Shown here: positions 1 through 7,680 of the stretch, one piece after another
Numbering within the stretch: the first letter of the stretch is position 1
How the letters are laid out: each line of letters opens with the position of its first letter
Assembly (NCBI GenBank): GCA_002702745.1
Contig: PABM01000031.1
Span: 74,740 to 92,676, forward strand
DNA: 17,937 bases
Reading direction: 5' to 3'
Source of the DNA: Flavobacteriaceae bacterium
Lineage (GTDB): Bacteria > Bacteroidota > Bacteroidia > Flavobacteriales > Flavobacteriaceae
Position numbers and translations under genes: made by a program
The notes under the pieces: generated by a model
The model's input: only the letters and a program-made list of their open reading frames with translations
Database searches by the model: none
Told to the model about the DNA's origin: nothing

Positions 1-1121
1 AACAAGGTGGTGGTATAATTTTTTCTGGAAATAAACAAGAATTAATTAGTTGTAACTCTTTAACTGCCCAATATATTAACAATACGAGACAAATAGAAGC
101 CGCCGAAAATCACAGGCCAGGTAATGGAAAGTTTATAGAATTAAAGGGATGTACAGGGAATAATTTAAAGAATGTTGATTTAAAAATACCTTTAAACACC
201 CTGATCATCATAACAGGGGTTTCAGGAAGTGGAAAATCTACTTTAATTAATGAAACATTATTTCCTGTTTTACACAACAAAATATATAACGCTGAAAAAA
301 CAGGACTTTCATTTAAATCTATTAAAGGTCTTGAAAACATCGATAAAATTGTAAATATTAATCAATCTCCTATAGGTAGAACTCCTAGAAGTAACCCTGC
401 AACTTATTGTGGAGTTTTTGGTGAAATCAGAAATATTTTTTCAAAACTTAATGAATCCGTAATCCGAGGTTATAAACCAGGAAGATTTAGTTTTAATGTT
501 CCGGGTGGTAGATGTGAAGAATGTAAAGGTGCAGGTTTAAAACAAATTGAAATGAATTTTTTACCAGATGTTTATGTTGAATGTGAATCATGTATGGGTA
601 AAAGATTTAATCGTGAGACTTTAGAAATAAAGTACAAAGGGAAGTCAATCAATGATGTTCTTAACATGAGTGTAAACGATGCAACTGACTTTTTCGAACA
701 TATTCCAAAAATATTTAGAAAACTCAAAACCATTAGGGATGTTGGTTTAGGTTACCTTACCCTAGGTCAACAAAGCACCACATTATCTGGTGGTGAAGCT
801 CAAAGGATTAAACTCGCCACTGAATTAAGTAAAATAGATACAGGGAACACCTTATATTTATTAGATGAGCCAACAACGGGTCTTCATTTTGAAGATATTA
901 GAGTTTTATTGGGGGTAATTGAAACACTGATTAATAAAGGAAATAGTGTAATAATAATTGAGCATAATATGGATGTGATTAAGAAAGGTGATTATATTGT
1001 TGATTTAGGTCCAGAGGGTGGTAAAAAAGGCGGTAAAATAATTTTTCAAGGATATATTAATGAATTCTTAAAATGCAATTCTAGTTTGACTGCTGATTTT
1101 CTTAAAAAAGAGCTAACTTAG
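1..1121 (+). CDS. uvrA: UvrA, excinuclease ABC subunit A, 3' part
   Basis: UvrA is the damage-scanning ATPase of nucleotide excision repair; it loads UvrB on lesions. Only about the last 372 codons are here (reading frame from base 3); the family is near 940 residues, so the first ATPase module lies left of the window. Visible in order: the second Walker A GVSGSGKST (about bases 219-245), the UvrA hallmark SPIGRTPRSNPATY, the C-terminal zinc module with paired CEEC and CESC cysteines around the IEMNFLPDVYVE segment, the ABC signature LSGGEAQRIKLATEL and the Walker B with LLDEPTTGLH, then the His of IIEHN. The frame is open from the window edge to a TAG at 1119-1121, so the truncation comes from the window, not from decay. 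The LOG-family gene starts 7 bases later and is probably co-transcribed. Confidence 0.97.
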   Translation, partial: QGGGIIFSGNKQELISCNSLTAQYINNTRQIEAAENHRPGNGKFIELKGCTGNNLKNVDLKIPLNTLIIITGVSGSGKSTLINETLFPVLHNKIYNAEKTGLSFKSIKGLENIDKIVNINQSPIGRTPRSNPATYCGVFGEIRNIFSKLNESVIRGYKPGRFSFNVPGGRCEECKGAGLKQIEMNFLPDVYVECESCMGKRFNRETLEIKYKGKSINDVLNMSVNDATDFFEHIPKIFRKLKTIRDVGLGYLTLGQQSTTLSGGEAQRIKLATELSKIDTGNTLYLLDEPTTGLHFEDIRVLLGVIETLINKGNSVIIIEHNMDVIKKGDYIVDLGPEGGKKGGKIIFQGYINEFLKCNSSLTADFLKKELT

Positions 1122-1128
1122 ATGAAGA

Positions 1129-1815
1129 ATGAATGAAAGAAGAGATAAAAAGTGGAATGAAACTAAAACAAATGATTCATGGTCGATATTCAAAATCATG
1201 GGTGAATTTGTTGAGGGTTATGAAAAATTAGCTGCAATTGGACCATGTATTTCAATTTTTGGATCAGCGAGAACCCATCCAGAAAATAAGTTTTACAAAT
1301 TGGCAGAAGATATTTCGCAGGCAATTGTTGAACGTGGATACGGAGTTATTACAGGTGGTGGACCTGGAATTATGGAGGCAGCAAACAAAGGCGCAAATAA
1401 AGTAAAAGGTAAGTCAGTTGGTTTATGTATAAACCTTCCTTTTGAAGATACAAACAACAAATATATCGATAAGGATAAACAACTAAACTTTGATTATTTC
1501 TTTGTCAGGAAGGTTATGTTTGTAAAATATGCGCAAGGTTTTGTTGTTATGCCAGGTGGTTTTGGTACCCTAGATGAACTTTTTGAAGCTATCACCCTGA
1601 TTCAAACTTATAAAGCTGAAAAATTTCCGATCATTTTAGTTGGAACAGAATTTTGGTCTGGAATGATAGACTGGATAAAGCGGTCTTTACTCGAAAACAA
1701 TAAAAATATTAGTGAATCTGATTTAGATTTATTTCAAACTGCTGACACTAAAGAGGAGGTAATTGAAGTTCTAGAAGAGTTTCATAAAAATTATGTATTT
1801 ACTCCTAATTTTTAA
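1129..1815 (+). CDS. LOG-family nucleoside 5'-monophosphate phosphoribohydrolase (TIGR00730)
   Basis: This 228-residue Rossmann-fold protein belongs to the TIGR00730/LOG family. Characterised members hydrolyse the N-glycosidic bond of nucleoside 5'-monophosphates (cytokinin riboside monophosphates in plants and some bacteria, AMP or other nucleotides elsewhere); the old name lysine decarboxylase is misleading. Visible motifs: GSAR at 45-48, GGGPGIMEAANKG at 76-88, an Arg-Lys pair at 127-128 and the diagnostic PGGFGTLDE at 142-150. The start is the ATG at 1129; an ATG at 1122 directly after the uvrA stop is out of frame and closes after four codons. The 7-base gap to uvrA suggests translation coupled to uvrA. 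The true substrate (purine or pyrimidine nucleotide, or a cytokinin-like compound) cannot be read from sequence. The following 98 bases hold no clear hairpin terminator. Confidence 0.9.
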   Translation: MNERRDKKWNETKTNDSWSIFKIMGEFVEGYEKLAAIGPCISIFGSARTHPENKFYKLAEDISQAIVERGYGVITGGGPGIMEAANKGANKVKGKSVGLCINLPFEDTNNKYIDKDKQLNFDYFFVRKVMFVKYAQGFVVMPGGFGTLDELFEAITLIQTYKAEKFPIILVGTEFWSGMIDWIKRSLLENNKNISESDLDLFQTADTKEEVIEVLEEFHKNYVFTPNF

Positions 1816-1860
1816 TTTTCTGATTATATTTTAATTTTTTTAGTAAAAAGTAAAAGAAAA

Positions 1861-1891
1861 TTGCATATGCTTCGATGTTTAAGTAAATTTG
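1861..1891 (+). promoter_or_regulatory. Bacteroidota-type promoter for the E1 dehydrogenase gene
   Basis: A TAAATTTG at 1884-1891 matches the Bacteroidota -7 consensus TAnnTTTG exactly, with a TTG at 1861-1863 as the -33 element and a 20-base spacer, within the usual range. Transcription would begin near 1897-1899 and leave a leader of roughly 15 bases before the ATG at 1914. An 8-base palindrome GCATATGC (1863-1870) overlaps the -33 side and could be a regulator site, but it is short enough to be chance. Called by consensus match only. Confidence 0.6.
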
Positions 1892-1913
1892 TATACCTCT
1901 ATCCAAACGATTT

Positions 1914-4310
1914 ATGCATTCTATTAAGAAGAAAAAATCAATCTCATTTGATCAATTTAAAGAAGAAATTCTTAACGATTACAGAGTAGCTTTTACAAGT
2001 AGAGAATGTAGTATTATCGGGAGACGAGAAGTTCTTACAGGTAAAGCTAGTTTTGGAATCTTCGGAGATGGAAAAGAGCTTCCTCAGATTGCCATGGCAA
2101 AATTTTTCAAAAAGGGGGATTTCAGATCTGGTTATTATAGGGATCAAACCTTTATGTTTTCACTTGATGAAGTTACACCTCAGCAGTTTTTTGCTGGTTT
2201 ATATGCACATACTGATATTAAATATGATCCAATGAGTGCAGGTAGACAAATGGGTAGTTCTTTCGCAACACACAGTTTAGATGAAAATTATGATTGGAAA
2301 GACTTGACAAAACAGTTCAATTCAAGTGCTGACTTATCCCCTACTGGAAGTCAGATGCCCAGATTACTAGGATTGGCCCAAGCTTCAAAAATTTATAAAA
2401 AATTGAAAGTCAAAGGCTCTGAAAAATTCACTGATGAAGGAATTGAAATTGCATGGGGAACAATTGGAGATGCAGCAACAAGTGAAGGTCATTTCTTTGA
2501 GAGTATTAACGCAGCTGGAGTTATGCAAATTCCAATGATTGTAAGCGTATGGGATGATAATTATGGTATTTCTGTACCAACTGAGTACCAAACAACCAAA
2601 GGAGATATCTCAGAGGTTTTAAAGGGTTTTAAAAAAGAAAAAGATTCAAATGGTTTTGAAATTTTAAAAGTTAAAGGATGGGACTATGTTGAGCTTATAA
2701 AAACCTATGAAAAGGCTGAACAAATATGCAGAACAGAACATATTCCAGTGATTGTTCATGTGAATGAATTAACACAGCCTTTAGGACACTCTACATCAGG
2801 GTCTCATGAGAGGTACAAATCCGAAAAAAGATTAAAATGGGAAAAAGATTATGATTGTATCAAGAAAATGCGCGAATGGATATTAGATAATAACATCACT
2901 TCACATGAAAATCTTAATAAAATTGAAAATGATGCTAAAAAATTTATTAGTGAATCTAAGTTAGCAGCAAAAAGAGAGTCTTTAAATGAAACAACTAACA
3001 ATATTAACAAATTAAATAGCATATTTATCAATGATATCAAATCAAATAATTTAGATATCCAGAAGATTTTAAATGGGCTAAATTCTATCAAAGAACCAAA
3101 TAAAAGAGATTTATTTACATCAACTAATAGCATTCTAAGGGAGTTAATGCTAGAGAAAAACCCAAAAATAAATATACTCAGGGATTGGTTATCTAAATTA
3201 CGTGTTAAGACACAATATGATTACAGTTCTCACTTATATAGTGAATCCGCTTACAATCCCTCTAAAATTGCCTTAATTGAGGCTAAATATGATGATAAAG
3301 CTGAATCGGTTGATGGAAGAATTATTTTAAGAGAAAATTTTAAAAAAATATTAGAGAAAAATGATAAAGTCATAATATTTGGTGAAGATGCAGGGAAAAT
3401 TGGTGGAGTAAATCAAGGATTAGAGGGTCTTCAAGAGATATTTGGTGAAACCAGAGTGTTTGATACTGGTATTCGTGAAGCTACCATAATTGGTCAGGGA
3501 ATTGGACTCGCCCTCAGAGGGTTAAGACCAATTGCAGAAATTCAATACTTAGATTATCTACTTTATACAATCCAGTTGCTAAGTGATGATTTGGCTACTC
3601 TTCATTACAGAACCAGGGGTAAGCAAAAGGCTCCACTGATAGTTAGAACAAGAGGACATAGATTAGAAGGTATTTGGCACGCTGGTTCTCCGATGGGCGG
3701 TATGATAAATCTACTTAGAGGAATTTACCTGTTAGTTCCACGAAATATGACAATTGCGGCAGGATTTTATAATGCTTTGCTGAAAGGAGATCAGCCCGCT
3801 ATAGTTGTAGAATGTTTAAACGGCTATCGTACTAAAGAAAAAATGCCAACTAATATTGGTGACTACACTGTTAAAATAGGAAAAATCGATAAAATTAAAT
3901 CTGGTGAAGACATTTCTGTAATATCATACGGATCAACTTTAAAAATAGTAGAAAAAGCTTCAGAAGAATTATTAAAATTTAACATAAGTTGTGAAATAAT
4001 TGACTGTCAATCTTTAATACCATTTGACATAGAAAAAGAAATAACTGAAAGTGTTAAGAAAACGAATAGATTAATAATTGTTGATGAAGATTTTTCAGGT
4101 GGTGCAAGCGCGTATATCCTAGATAATTTGATTAATAATCAAAATTTGTATGATCATTTAGATAGCAAACCGCACACCATGTCCGCTAAAGACCATAGAC
4201 CTGCTTATGGAACTGATGGTGATTATTTTTCAAAACCCTCAGTTGATGATGTTTTTGATAGGATATACTCAATCATGAATGAATTAAATCCTGGAAAATT
4301 CCCTCTTTAA
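1914..4310 (+). CDS. Fused alpha/beta 2-oxoacid dehydrogenase E1 (branched-chain type)
   Basis: A 798-residue thiamine-diphosphate enzyme in which the alpha and beta subunits of an E1 2-oxoacid dehydrogenase are one chain. E1 decarboxylates a 2-oxoacid and passes the acyl group to lipoyl-E2 in the cytoplasm. The alpha half carries the ThDP/Mg motif beginning GDA at 185 and ending in a DDN (N216) followed by YGIS, and the conserved GHSTSGSHERY loop at 291-301. A Lys/Asn-rich connector of roughly 100 residues (about 355-455) follows. The beta half starts its core near FGEDAG (about 489) and includes GIREATIIGQGIG, the AEIQYLDY segment, and the C-terminal VDEDFSGGASAYI region. The similarity pattern is that of branched-chain (2-oxoisovalerate) E1; pyruvate or another 2-oxoacid remains possible. 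No E2 or E3 gene is nearby. It has its own promoter, and its stop overlaps the holA stop. Confidence 0.88.
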   Translation: MHSIKKKKSISFDQFKEEILNDYRVAFTSRECSIIGRREVLTGKASFGIFGDGKELPQIAMAKFFKKGDFRSGYYRDQTFMFSLDEVTPQQFFAGLYAHTDIKYDPMSAGRQMGSSFATHSLDENYDWKDLTKQFNSSADLSPTGSQMPRLLGLAQASKIYKKLKVKGSEKFTDEGIEIAWGTIGDAATSEGHFFESINAAGVMQIPMIVSVWDDNYGISVPTEYQTTKGDISEVLKGFKKEKDSNGFEILKVKGWDYVELIKTYEKAEQICRTEHIPVIVHVNELTQPLGHSTSGSHERYKSEKRLKWEKDYDCIKKMREWILDNNITSHENLNKIENDAKKFISESKLAAKRESLNETTNNINKLNSIFINDIKSNNLDIQKILNGLNSIKEPNKRDLFTSTNSILRELMLEKNPKINILRDWLSKLRVKTQYDYSSHLYSESAYNPSKIALIEAKYDDKAESVDGRIILRENFKKILEKNDKVIIFGEDAGKIGGVNQGLEGLQEIFGETRVFDTGIREATIIGQGIGLALRGLRPIAEIQYLDYLLYTIQLLSDDLATLHYRTRGKQKAPLIVRTRGHRLEGIWHAGSPMGGMINLLRGIYLLVPRNMTIAAGFYNALLKGDQPAIVVECLNGYRTKEKMPTNIGDYTVKIGKIDKIKSGEDISVISYGSTLKIVEKASEELLKFNISCEIIDCQSLIPFDIEKEITESVKKTNRLIIVDEDFSGGASAYILDNLINNQNLYDHLDSKPHTMSAKDHRPAYGTDGDYFSKPSVDDVFDRIYSIMNELNPGKFPL

Positions 4311-5314
4311 TTAGTTTTAATAATTCTCAACACCATTTCCCTTAGAAGAAAAGAATCAGCCTTTTTTATTCCAACGCCTTTTGAGAGCATATCATAATGT
4401 CGAATTAGTGAAATAATACTTACTACCTGTTTTAGATTATATTTTGATGAAGCTAGCTTATATTCGCTGAGAAAATAAGGGTTTATCCCCACTTTAGAGG
4501 CTAATCTTCTGTCATCTAAATTTGAATTTGAATGATAAATCAGAAGTTTATTAAAAAAATCGAAAATAACAGAAATACTTACAACTAATGGATTTGAGCT
4601 TGGATTTTCTGTAAAATATTGAGCTATTTGAAATGCTTTATTATAATTTTTTTCAGCTAAAGCTTTTCTTAATTCAAAATTGTTAAATTCTTTTGAAATA
4701 CCGATATATTTTTCGATATCTGAAAGCTCTATAATCTTTTCTATCTTTTTTATTTCAAATAACTTTTCAAGTTCATTGGAGATTTTACTCAAACTATTCC
4801 CTAAATGTTCATTAATCAAAATAGCAGATTTTCTATCAATTAAAAAACCAGCACCTTCAACATTTTCTGTTATCCAGTTTTGAACCTGATTATCATATAA
4901 CTTTTTAGACTCAAATACTTTAGCATTTTTTTGTAATACCTTAAAATAAGACTTTCGTTTATCAATAGATTTGTGTTTGTAGTTTATTATTAAAATTGTT
5001 GAATTTAAAGGGTTTTTAAAATAGTCTATAAAACCATCGAAACTACGTGATAAATCTTGTGCTTCTTTAATTAAAACAATTTGATGAGTAGAGTTTAAAG
5101 GATATTTTTTGCAGATTGAGATAATTTGATCAACAGATGATTCTTTTCCATATAATATATTAAAATTAAACTGTTTCTCTTCTTCGGAAAGTACATTATC
5201 AATAAATAAATTGGTTATATTGTCGATATAAAACTCCTCCTCGCCCATTAAAAGGTATATTGGTGAGAAATTTTTAGTTTTTATATCATTTTTTATTTCG
5301 GAAAGAGTATTCAA
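4307..5314 (-). CDS. holA: DNA polymerase III delta subunit (HolA)
   Basis: HolA is the wrench subunit of the clamp loader; it opens the beta clamp during replication. The 335-residue length fits the family. The N-terminal FSPIYLLMGEEEFYID (about 16-31) is the typical delta opening, and the rest has the AAA+-like but ATP-site-less layout expected, with LNSTILIINYKHKSIDKRKS near 105, a middle helical domain and a C-terminal helical collar ending near LLREMVLRII. The start is a TTG at 5314-5312: an in-frame TAA lies two codons upstream, and the next Met (residue 23) is already inside the conserved motif, so TTG is the only plausible start. It is divergent from the nuclease gene, with 14 bases between the two start codons, and convergent with E1, sharing the four bases TTAA. 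Confidence 0.9.
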   Translation of the reverse strand: MNTLSEIKNDIKTKNFSPIYLLMGEEEFYIDNITNLFIDNVLSEEEKQFNFNILYGKESSVDQIISICKKYPLNSTHQIVLIKEAQDLSRSFDGFIDYFKNPLNSTILIINYKHKSIDKRKSYFKVLQKNAKVFESKKLYDNQVQNWITENVEGAGFLIDRKSAILINEHLGNSLSKISNELEKLFEIKKIEKIIELSDIEKYIGISKEFNNFELRKALAEKNYNKAFQIAQYFTENPSSNPLVVSISVIFDFFNKLLIYHSNSNLDDRRLASKVGINPYFLSEYKLASSKYNLKQVVSIISLIRHYDMLSKGVGIKKADSFLLREMVLRIIKTN

Positions 5315-5328
5315 TAATTAAAATATCA

Positions 5329-5772
5329 ATGTTAAACTTATCATTCCCAAATTATGAATTTAGATTAAAAGAAATTAATCAAAAGAGATTTATTTTTGAT
5401 GAGATTAGAAAAAAATATATTGAATTAACAGCTGAAGAATGGGTTAGACAAAATTGTGTTAAATTCTTAATCAACGAGAAAAAGTTTAAAAAAAATTTAA
5501 TATCAATTGAAAAAAAAATTCAATTAAATAACACAACAAAAAGATTTGATATTTTAGCTCATGATATGAATGGAGGGTGTGTTTTGCTTGTTGAATGTAA
5601 AGCACCAAATATAAAAATAAATCAAGAAAGCTTTGATCAAATATTTAGATATAATCAAGTTATCAATGCAAAATTTTTAATGCTTACCAATGGAATAATT
5701 CATTATTATTGTAGAATCAATAATTATAGAAAAGATATTGAATTTTTAAAGGAAATCCCGGTTAATAAATGA
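5329..5772 (+). CDS. Stand-alone HsdR-N-type (HSDR_N_2-like) PD-(D/E)xK nuclease domain protein
   Basis: A 147-residue protein that looks like only the N-terminal nuclease domain of type I restriction enzyme R subunits, without helicase motor. Visible catalytic signature: D74 in RFDILAHD and the E-x-K pair E89-C90-K91 in VLLVECKAP, preceded by a conserved Glu in TAEEWVRQN (36-37) and followed by a Tyr/Gln-rich stretch FDQIFRYNQ (102-110), all as in this family. It therefore probably keeps a working metal-dependent nuclease site. No HsdM, HsdS or helicase is in the window. From memory, small proteins of this kind are common beside holA in flavobacteria, which suggests a housekeeping DNA-processing role rather than defence; this is inference. 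The start ATG at 5329 lies 14 bases from the holA start; the stop overlaps the next gene as ATGA. Two poly-A runs (5488-5495 and 5510-5518) lie inside. Confidence 0.78.
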   Translation: MLNLSFPNYEFRLKEINQKRFIFDEIRKKYIELTAEEWVRQNCVKFLINEKKFKKNLISIEKKIQLNNTTKRFDILAHDMNGGCVLLVECKAPNIKINQESFDQIFRYNQVINAKFLMLTNGIIHYYCRINNYRKDIEFLKEIPVNK

Positions 5773-6743
5773 ATTTAGGTATAGTTATATTGAATTGGAA
5801 CGGGGAAAAGTTATTAAGACAATTTTTACCCCCATTAATAAAATTCACACCAACAAAACATAATATTTATATCATTGATAATGGTTCTCATGATAATTCC
5901 ATTGATTTTGTTGAAAATAAGTACAAGAGGATAAAAATTATAAAATTAGATACTAATTACGGATATGCAAAAGGTTATAATATTGGATTAAAAAATATAA
6001 ATGATGAAATCTTGTGTCTTTTAAATAATGATGTTGAGGTAACAGAAAATTGGACTGACAATATTTTAAAACAATTTGACCTAGAACCAAAAACTGCTGT
6101 AATTCAGCCAAAACTTAAAAACTATTATGAAAAATCAGAATTTGATTATGCAGGTGCCGCAGGTGGCTACTTAGATAAATATGGATATCCCTATTGCGAT
6201 GGTAGGATTTATAAAAAAATTGAAAAAGACTTAAAACAATATGATAAAATAAAAGATATATTTTGGGCATGTGGAGCATGTTTTTTTATAAGGAAAAAAA
6301 TATTTGAAAATCATAATGGATTTGACGAAAGTTTTTGGGCTCACATGGAAGAAATCGACTTATGCTGGAGGATTCAAAATTCAAAATATAAAATTAGATA
6401 TAATCATAAAACTGAAGTTTTTCATGTCAATGCTGCTACCTTAAATCAAAACAACCCAAAAAAAACATATCTAAATTTTAGAAATCAGTTATTTATGATT
6501 ACAAAAAATTCACAAAATATTCTGTTTTTACTTTTATTAGAGAAATTACTTATTGATGCAATTATTTCCGTTTATTTAATATTTGATAAAGGTTACAAGC
6601 ATTCTTTGGCAATAATTAGAGCATATGTTTCGTTTTATAAGCATATTAACCTGTTATTAGAATTTAGAAAAAAAAACAAAGGGGTTGTAAAACATTATCA
6701 AATCAGGTCTATTATATTTAAATATTTATTTCATAAAAGGTGA
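5769..6743 (+). CDS. Family 2 glycosyltransferase (rhamnosyltransferase-like)
   Basis: A 324-residue GT-A-fold glycosyltransferase likely to act at the cytoplasmic face of the inner membrane in building an O-antigen, capsule or other envelope glycan. Motifs: the N-terminal VILNWNG (6-12), DNGSHDNS (38-45), GYAKGYNIG (65-73), the metal/nucleotide-sugar site LNNDVEV (85-91), GACFFI (169-174) and the acceptor-side EEIDLCWR (194-201). This set is typical of the WbbL/rhamnosyl-type GT2 branch; the donor sugar cannot be told. The C-terminal part has a hydrophobic stretch (about 251-272) and a basic tail, which suggests membrane association. It overlaps the nuclease stop by four bases (ATGA), so the two are translationally coupled. 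A run of nine A lies at 6668-6676, near the 3' end. No other glycan genes accompany it. Confidence 0.9.
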   Translation: MNLGIVILNWNGEKLLRQFLPPLIKFTPTKHNIYIIDNGSHDNSIDFVENKYKRIKIIKLDTNYGYAKGYNIGLKNINDEILCLLNNDVEVTENWTDNILKQFDLEPKTAVIQPKLKNYYEKSEFDYAGAAGGYLDKYGYPYCDGRIYKKIEKDLKQYDKIKDIFWACGACFFIRKKIFENHNGFDESFWAHMEEIDLCWRIQNSKYKIRYNHKTEVFHVNAATLNQNNPKKTYLNFRNQLFMITKNSQNILFLLLLEKLLIDAIISVYLIFDKGYKHSLAIIRAYVSFYKHINLLLEFRKKNKGVVKHYQIRSIIFKYLFHKR

Positions 6744-6812
6744 AAAATTTATCTGATTTAAGTTTTCTTTTTGCTAATTTTACTGTCTACTACTAACATT
6801 AAATATTTTATA

Positions 6813-7664
6813 ATGAAAAAAACATTTTTTTTAAGCTTAATTACGTTATTTGTAATGTCTTCATGTGTAAGTAAAAAAGAATATACTTCACTTGAAAATA
6901 GACATAAGAAGACACAAGATCTTTTAAATACAGCAACAATTAAATTGAATGCTTGTTTAGAAGAAAAATCTACTTCTGAGACACTTGCAGATGCTTACAA
7001 AGAACAACTATCTGATTTAAAAAGAAGAAATGATCAGTTATTTATTCAAAGTCAAGATTATCTTGAATTAACTTCAAAAGGAGCTGAAAATCTTGAAAGA
7101 ACTCTTGAAAGTATGAAAGAGAAAGATTTAAAAATAACAAGAATACAAGATGCACTAAACAGAAAAGATAGTGTAACATTTGCTTTAGTTACAAGTCTTA
7201 AAAAAGAAATTGGCATTAATGATCCGGACATAGAAGTTAATGTTGACAAAGCTGTTGTTTTCATTTCTCTCTCTGACAAATTATTATTTAAAACTGGTAG
7301 TTATGAAGTTTCTGAAAGAGCTAAAGAAATCCTAGGAAAAGTTGCAACAGTTGTTAACGGAAAGCCGGACTTTGAGTGTATGGTTGAAGGACATACTGAT
7401 AGCAGATCCTATGAAAGAGATGTGCTGATTGACAATTGGGATTTAAGTGTTAAAAGAGCAACTTCAATTGTAAGAGTTCTTGAAGATTTAGATGTAAAAT
7501 CAAGTAGATTAATAGCTGCGGGAAGAAGTTATTACGACCCATTAGTTGATAATGATACACCTGAAAATAGAGCTATAAACAGAAGAACTAGAATAATTAT
7601 AATGCCTAAAATTGATCAATTTTATGACATGATTGAGAAGGAAATGCAGAACCTGTCTAATTAG
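6813..7664 (+). CDS. OmpA-family peptidoglycan-binding lipoprotein
   Basis: A 283-residue outer-membrane lipoprotein that should anchor the envelope to peptidoglycan. A signal peptide MKKTFFLSLITLFVMSSC ends in a lipobox with Cys18 as the lipidated residue. Residues about 22-130 are charged and heptad-like (coiled coil). The OmpA-like domain spans about 145-270: VEGHTD (191-196), DNWDLSVKRA (207-216) with Asp210 and Arg215 as the expected diaminopimelate ligands, and NRAINRRTRI (252-261). The tail PKIDQFYDMIEKEM is a feature I associate with flavobacterial members. I chose the ATG at 6813: a TTG 14 codons upstream would add residues before a perfect signal peptide. A possible -33 TTTTTG ends at 6773, but no good -7 follows. 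It ends 16 bases before a strong terminator. Confidence 0.93.
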   Translation: MKKTFFLSLITLFVMSSCVSKKEYTSLENRHKKTQDLLNTATIKLNACLEEKSTSETLADAYKEQLSDLKRRNDQLFIQSQDYLELTSKGAENLERTLESMKEKDLKITRIQDALNRKDSVTFALVTSLKKEIGINDPDIEVNVDKAVVFISLSDKLLFKTGSYEVSERAKEILGKVATVVNGKPDFECMVEGHTDSRSYERDVLIDNWDLSVKRATSIVRVLEDLDVKSSRLIAAGRSYYDPLVDNDTPENRAINRRTRIIIMPKIDQFYDMIEKEMQNLSN

Positions 7665-7680
7665 TTATAGAATATACTTT

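Noticed and set aside
1122..1136. A four-codon reading frame (ATG right after the uvrA stop) as a leader peptide
   Set aside because: It overlaps the LOG gene start out of frame and is explained by chance ATGs in a GAATGA-rich junction.
1129..1815. Annotation as lysine decarboxylase
   Set aside because: The PGGxGT motif family are nucleotide phosphoribohydrolases; there is no PLP-binding decarboxylase fold.
1816..1913. A terminator after the LOG gene built on the T-rich and A-rich stretch near 1835-1860
   Set aside because: No G+C stem is present; complementarity is only between short A and T runs.
1944..3133. Several open frames antisense to the E1 gene
   Set aside because: They lie wholly inside a gene with strong domain evidence, show low-complexity composition and no recognisable motif.
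5315..5400. A holA promoter inside the nuclease gene (TAATTTG on the minus strand)
   Set aside because: The spacing is one base short of TAnnTTTG and no -33 element is evident.
5329..5772. A type I restriction-modification or defence island
   Set aside because: No methylase, specificity subunit, helicase or other defence gene is present; the neighbours are core genes.
6771..6812. A 14-codon N-terminal extension of the OmpA lipoprotein beginning at a TTG
   Set aside because: It would put extra residues before a complete lipoprotein signal peptide that starts at the ATG at 6813.
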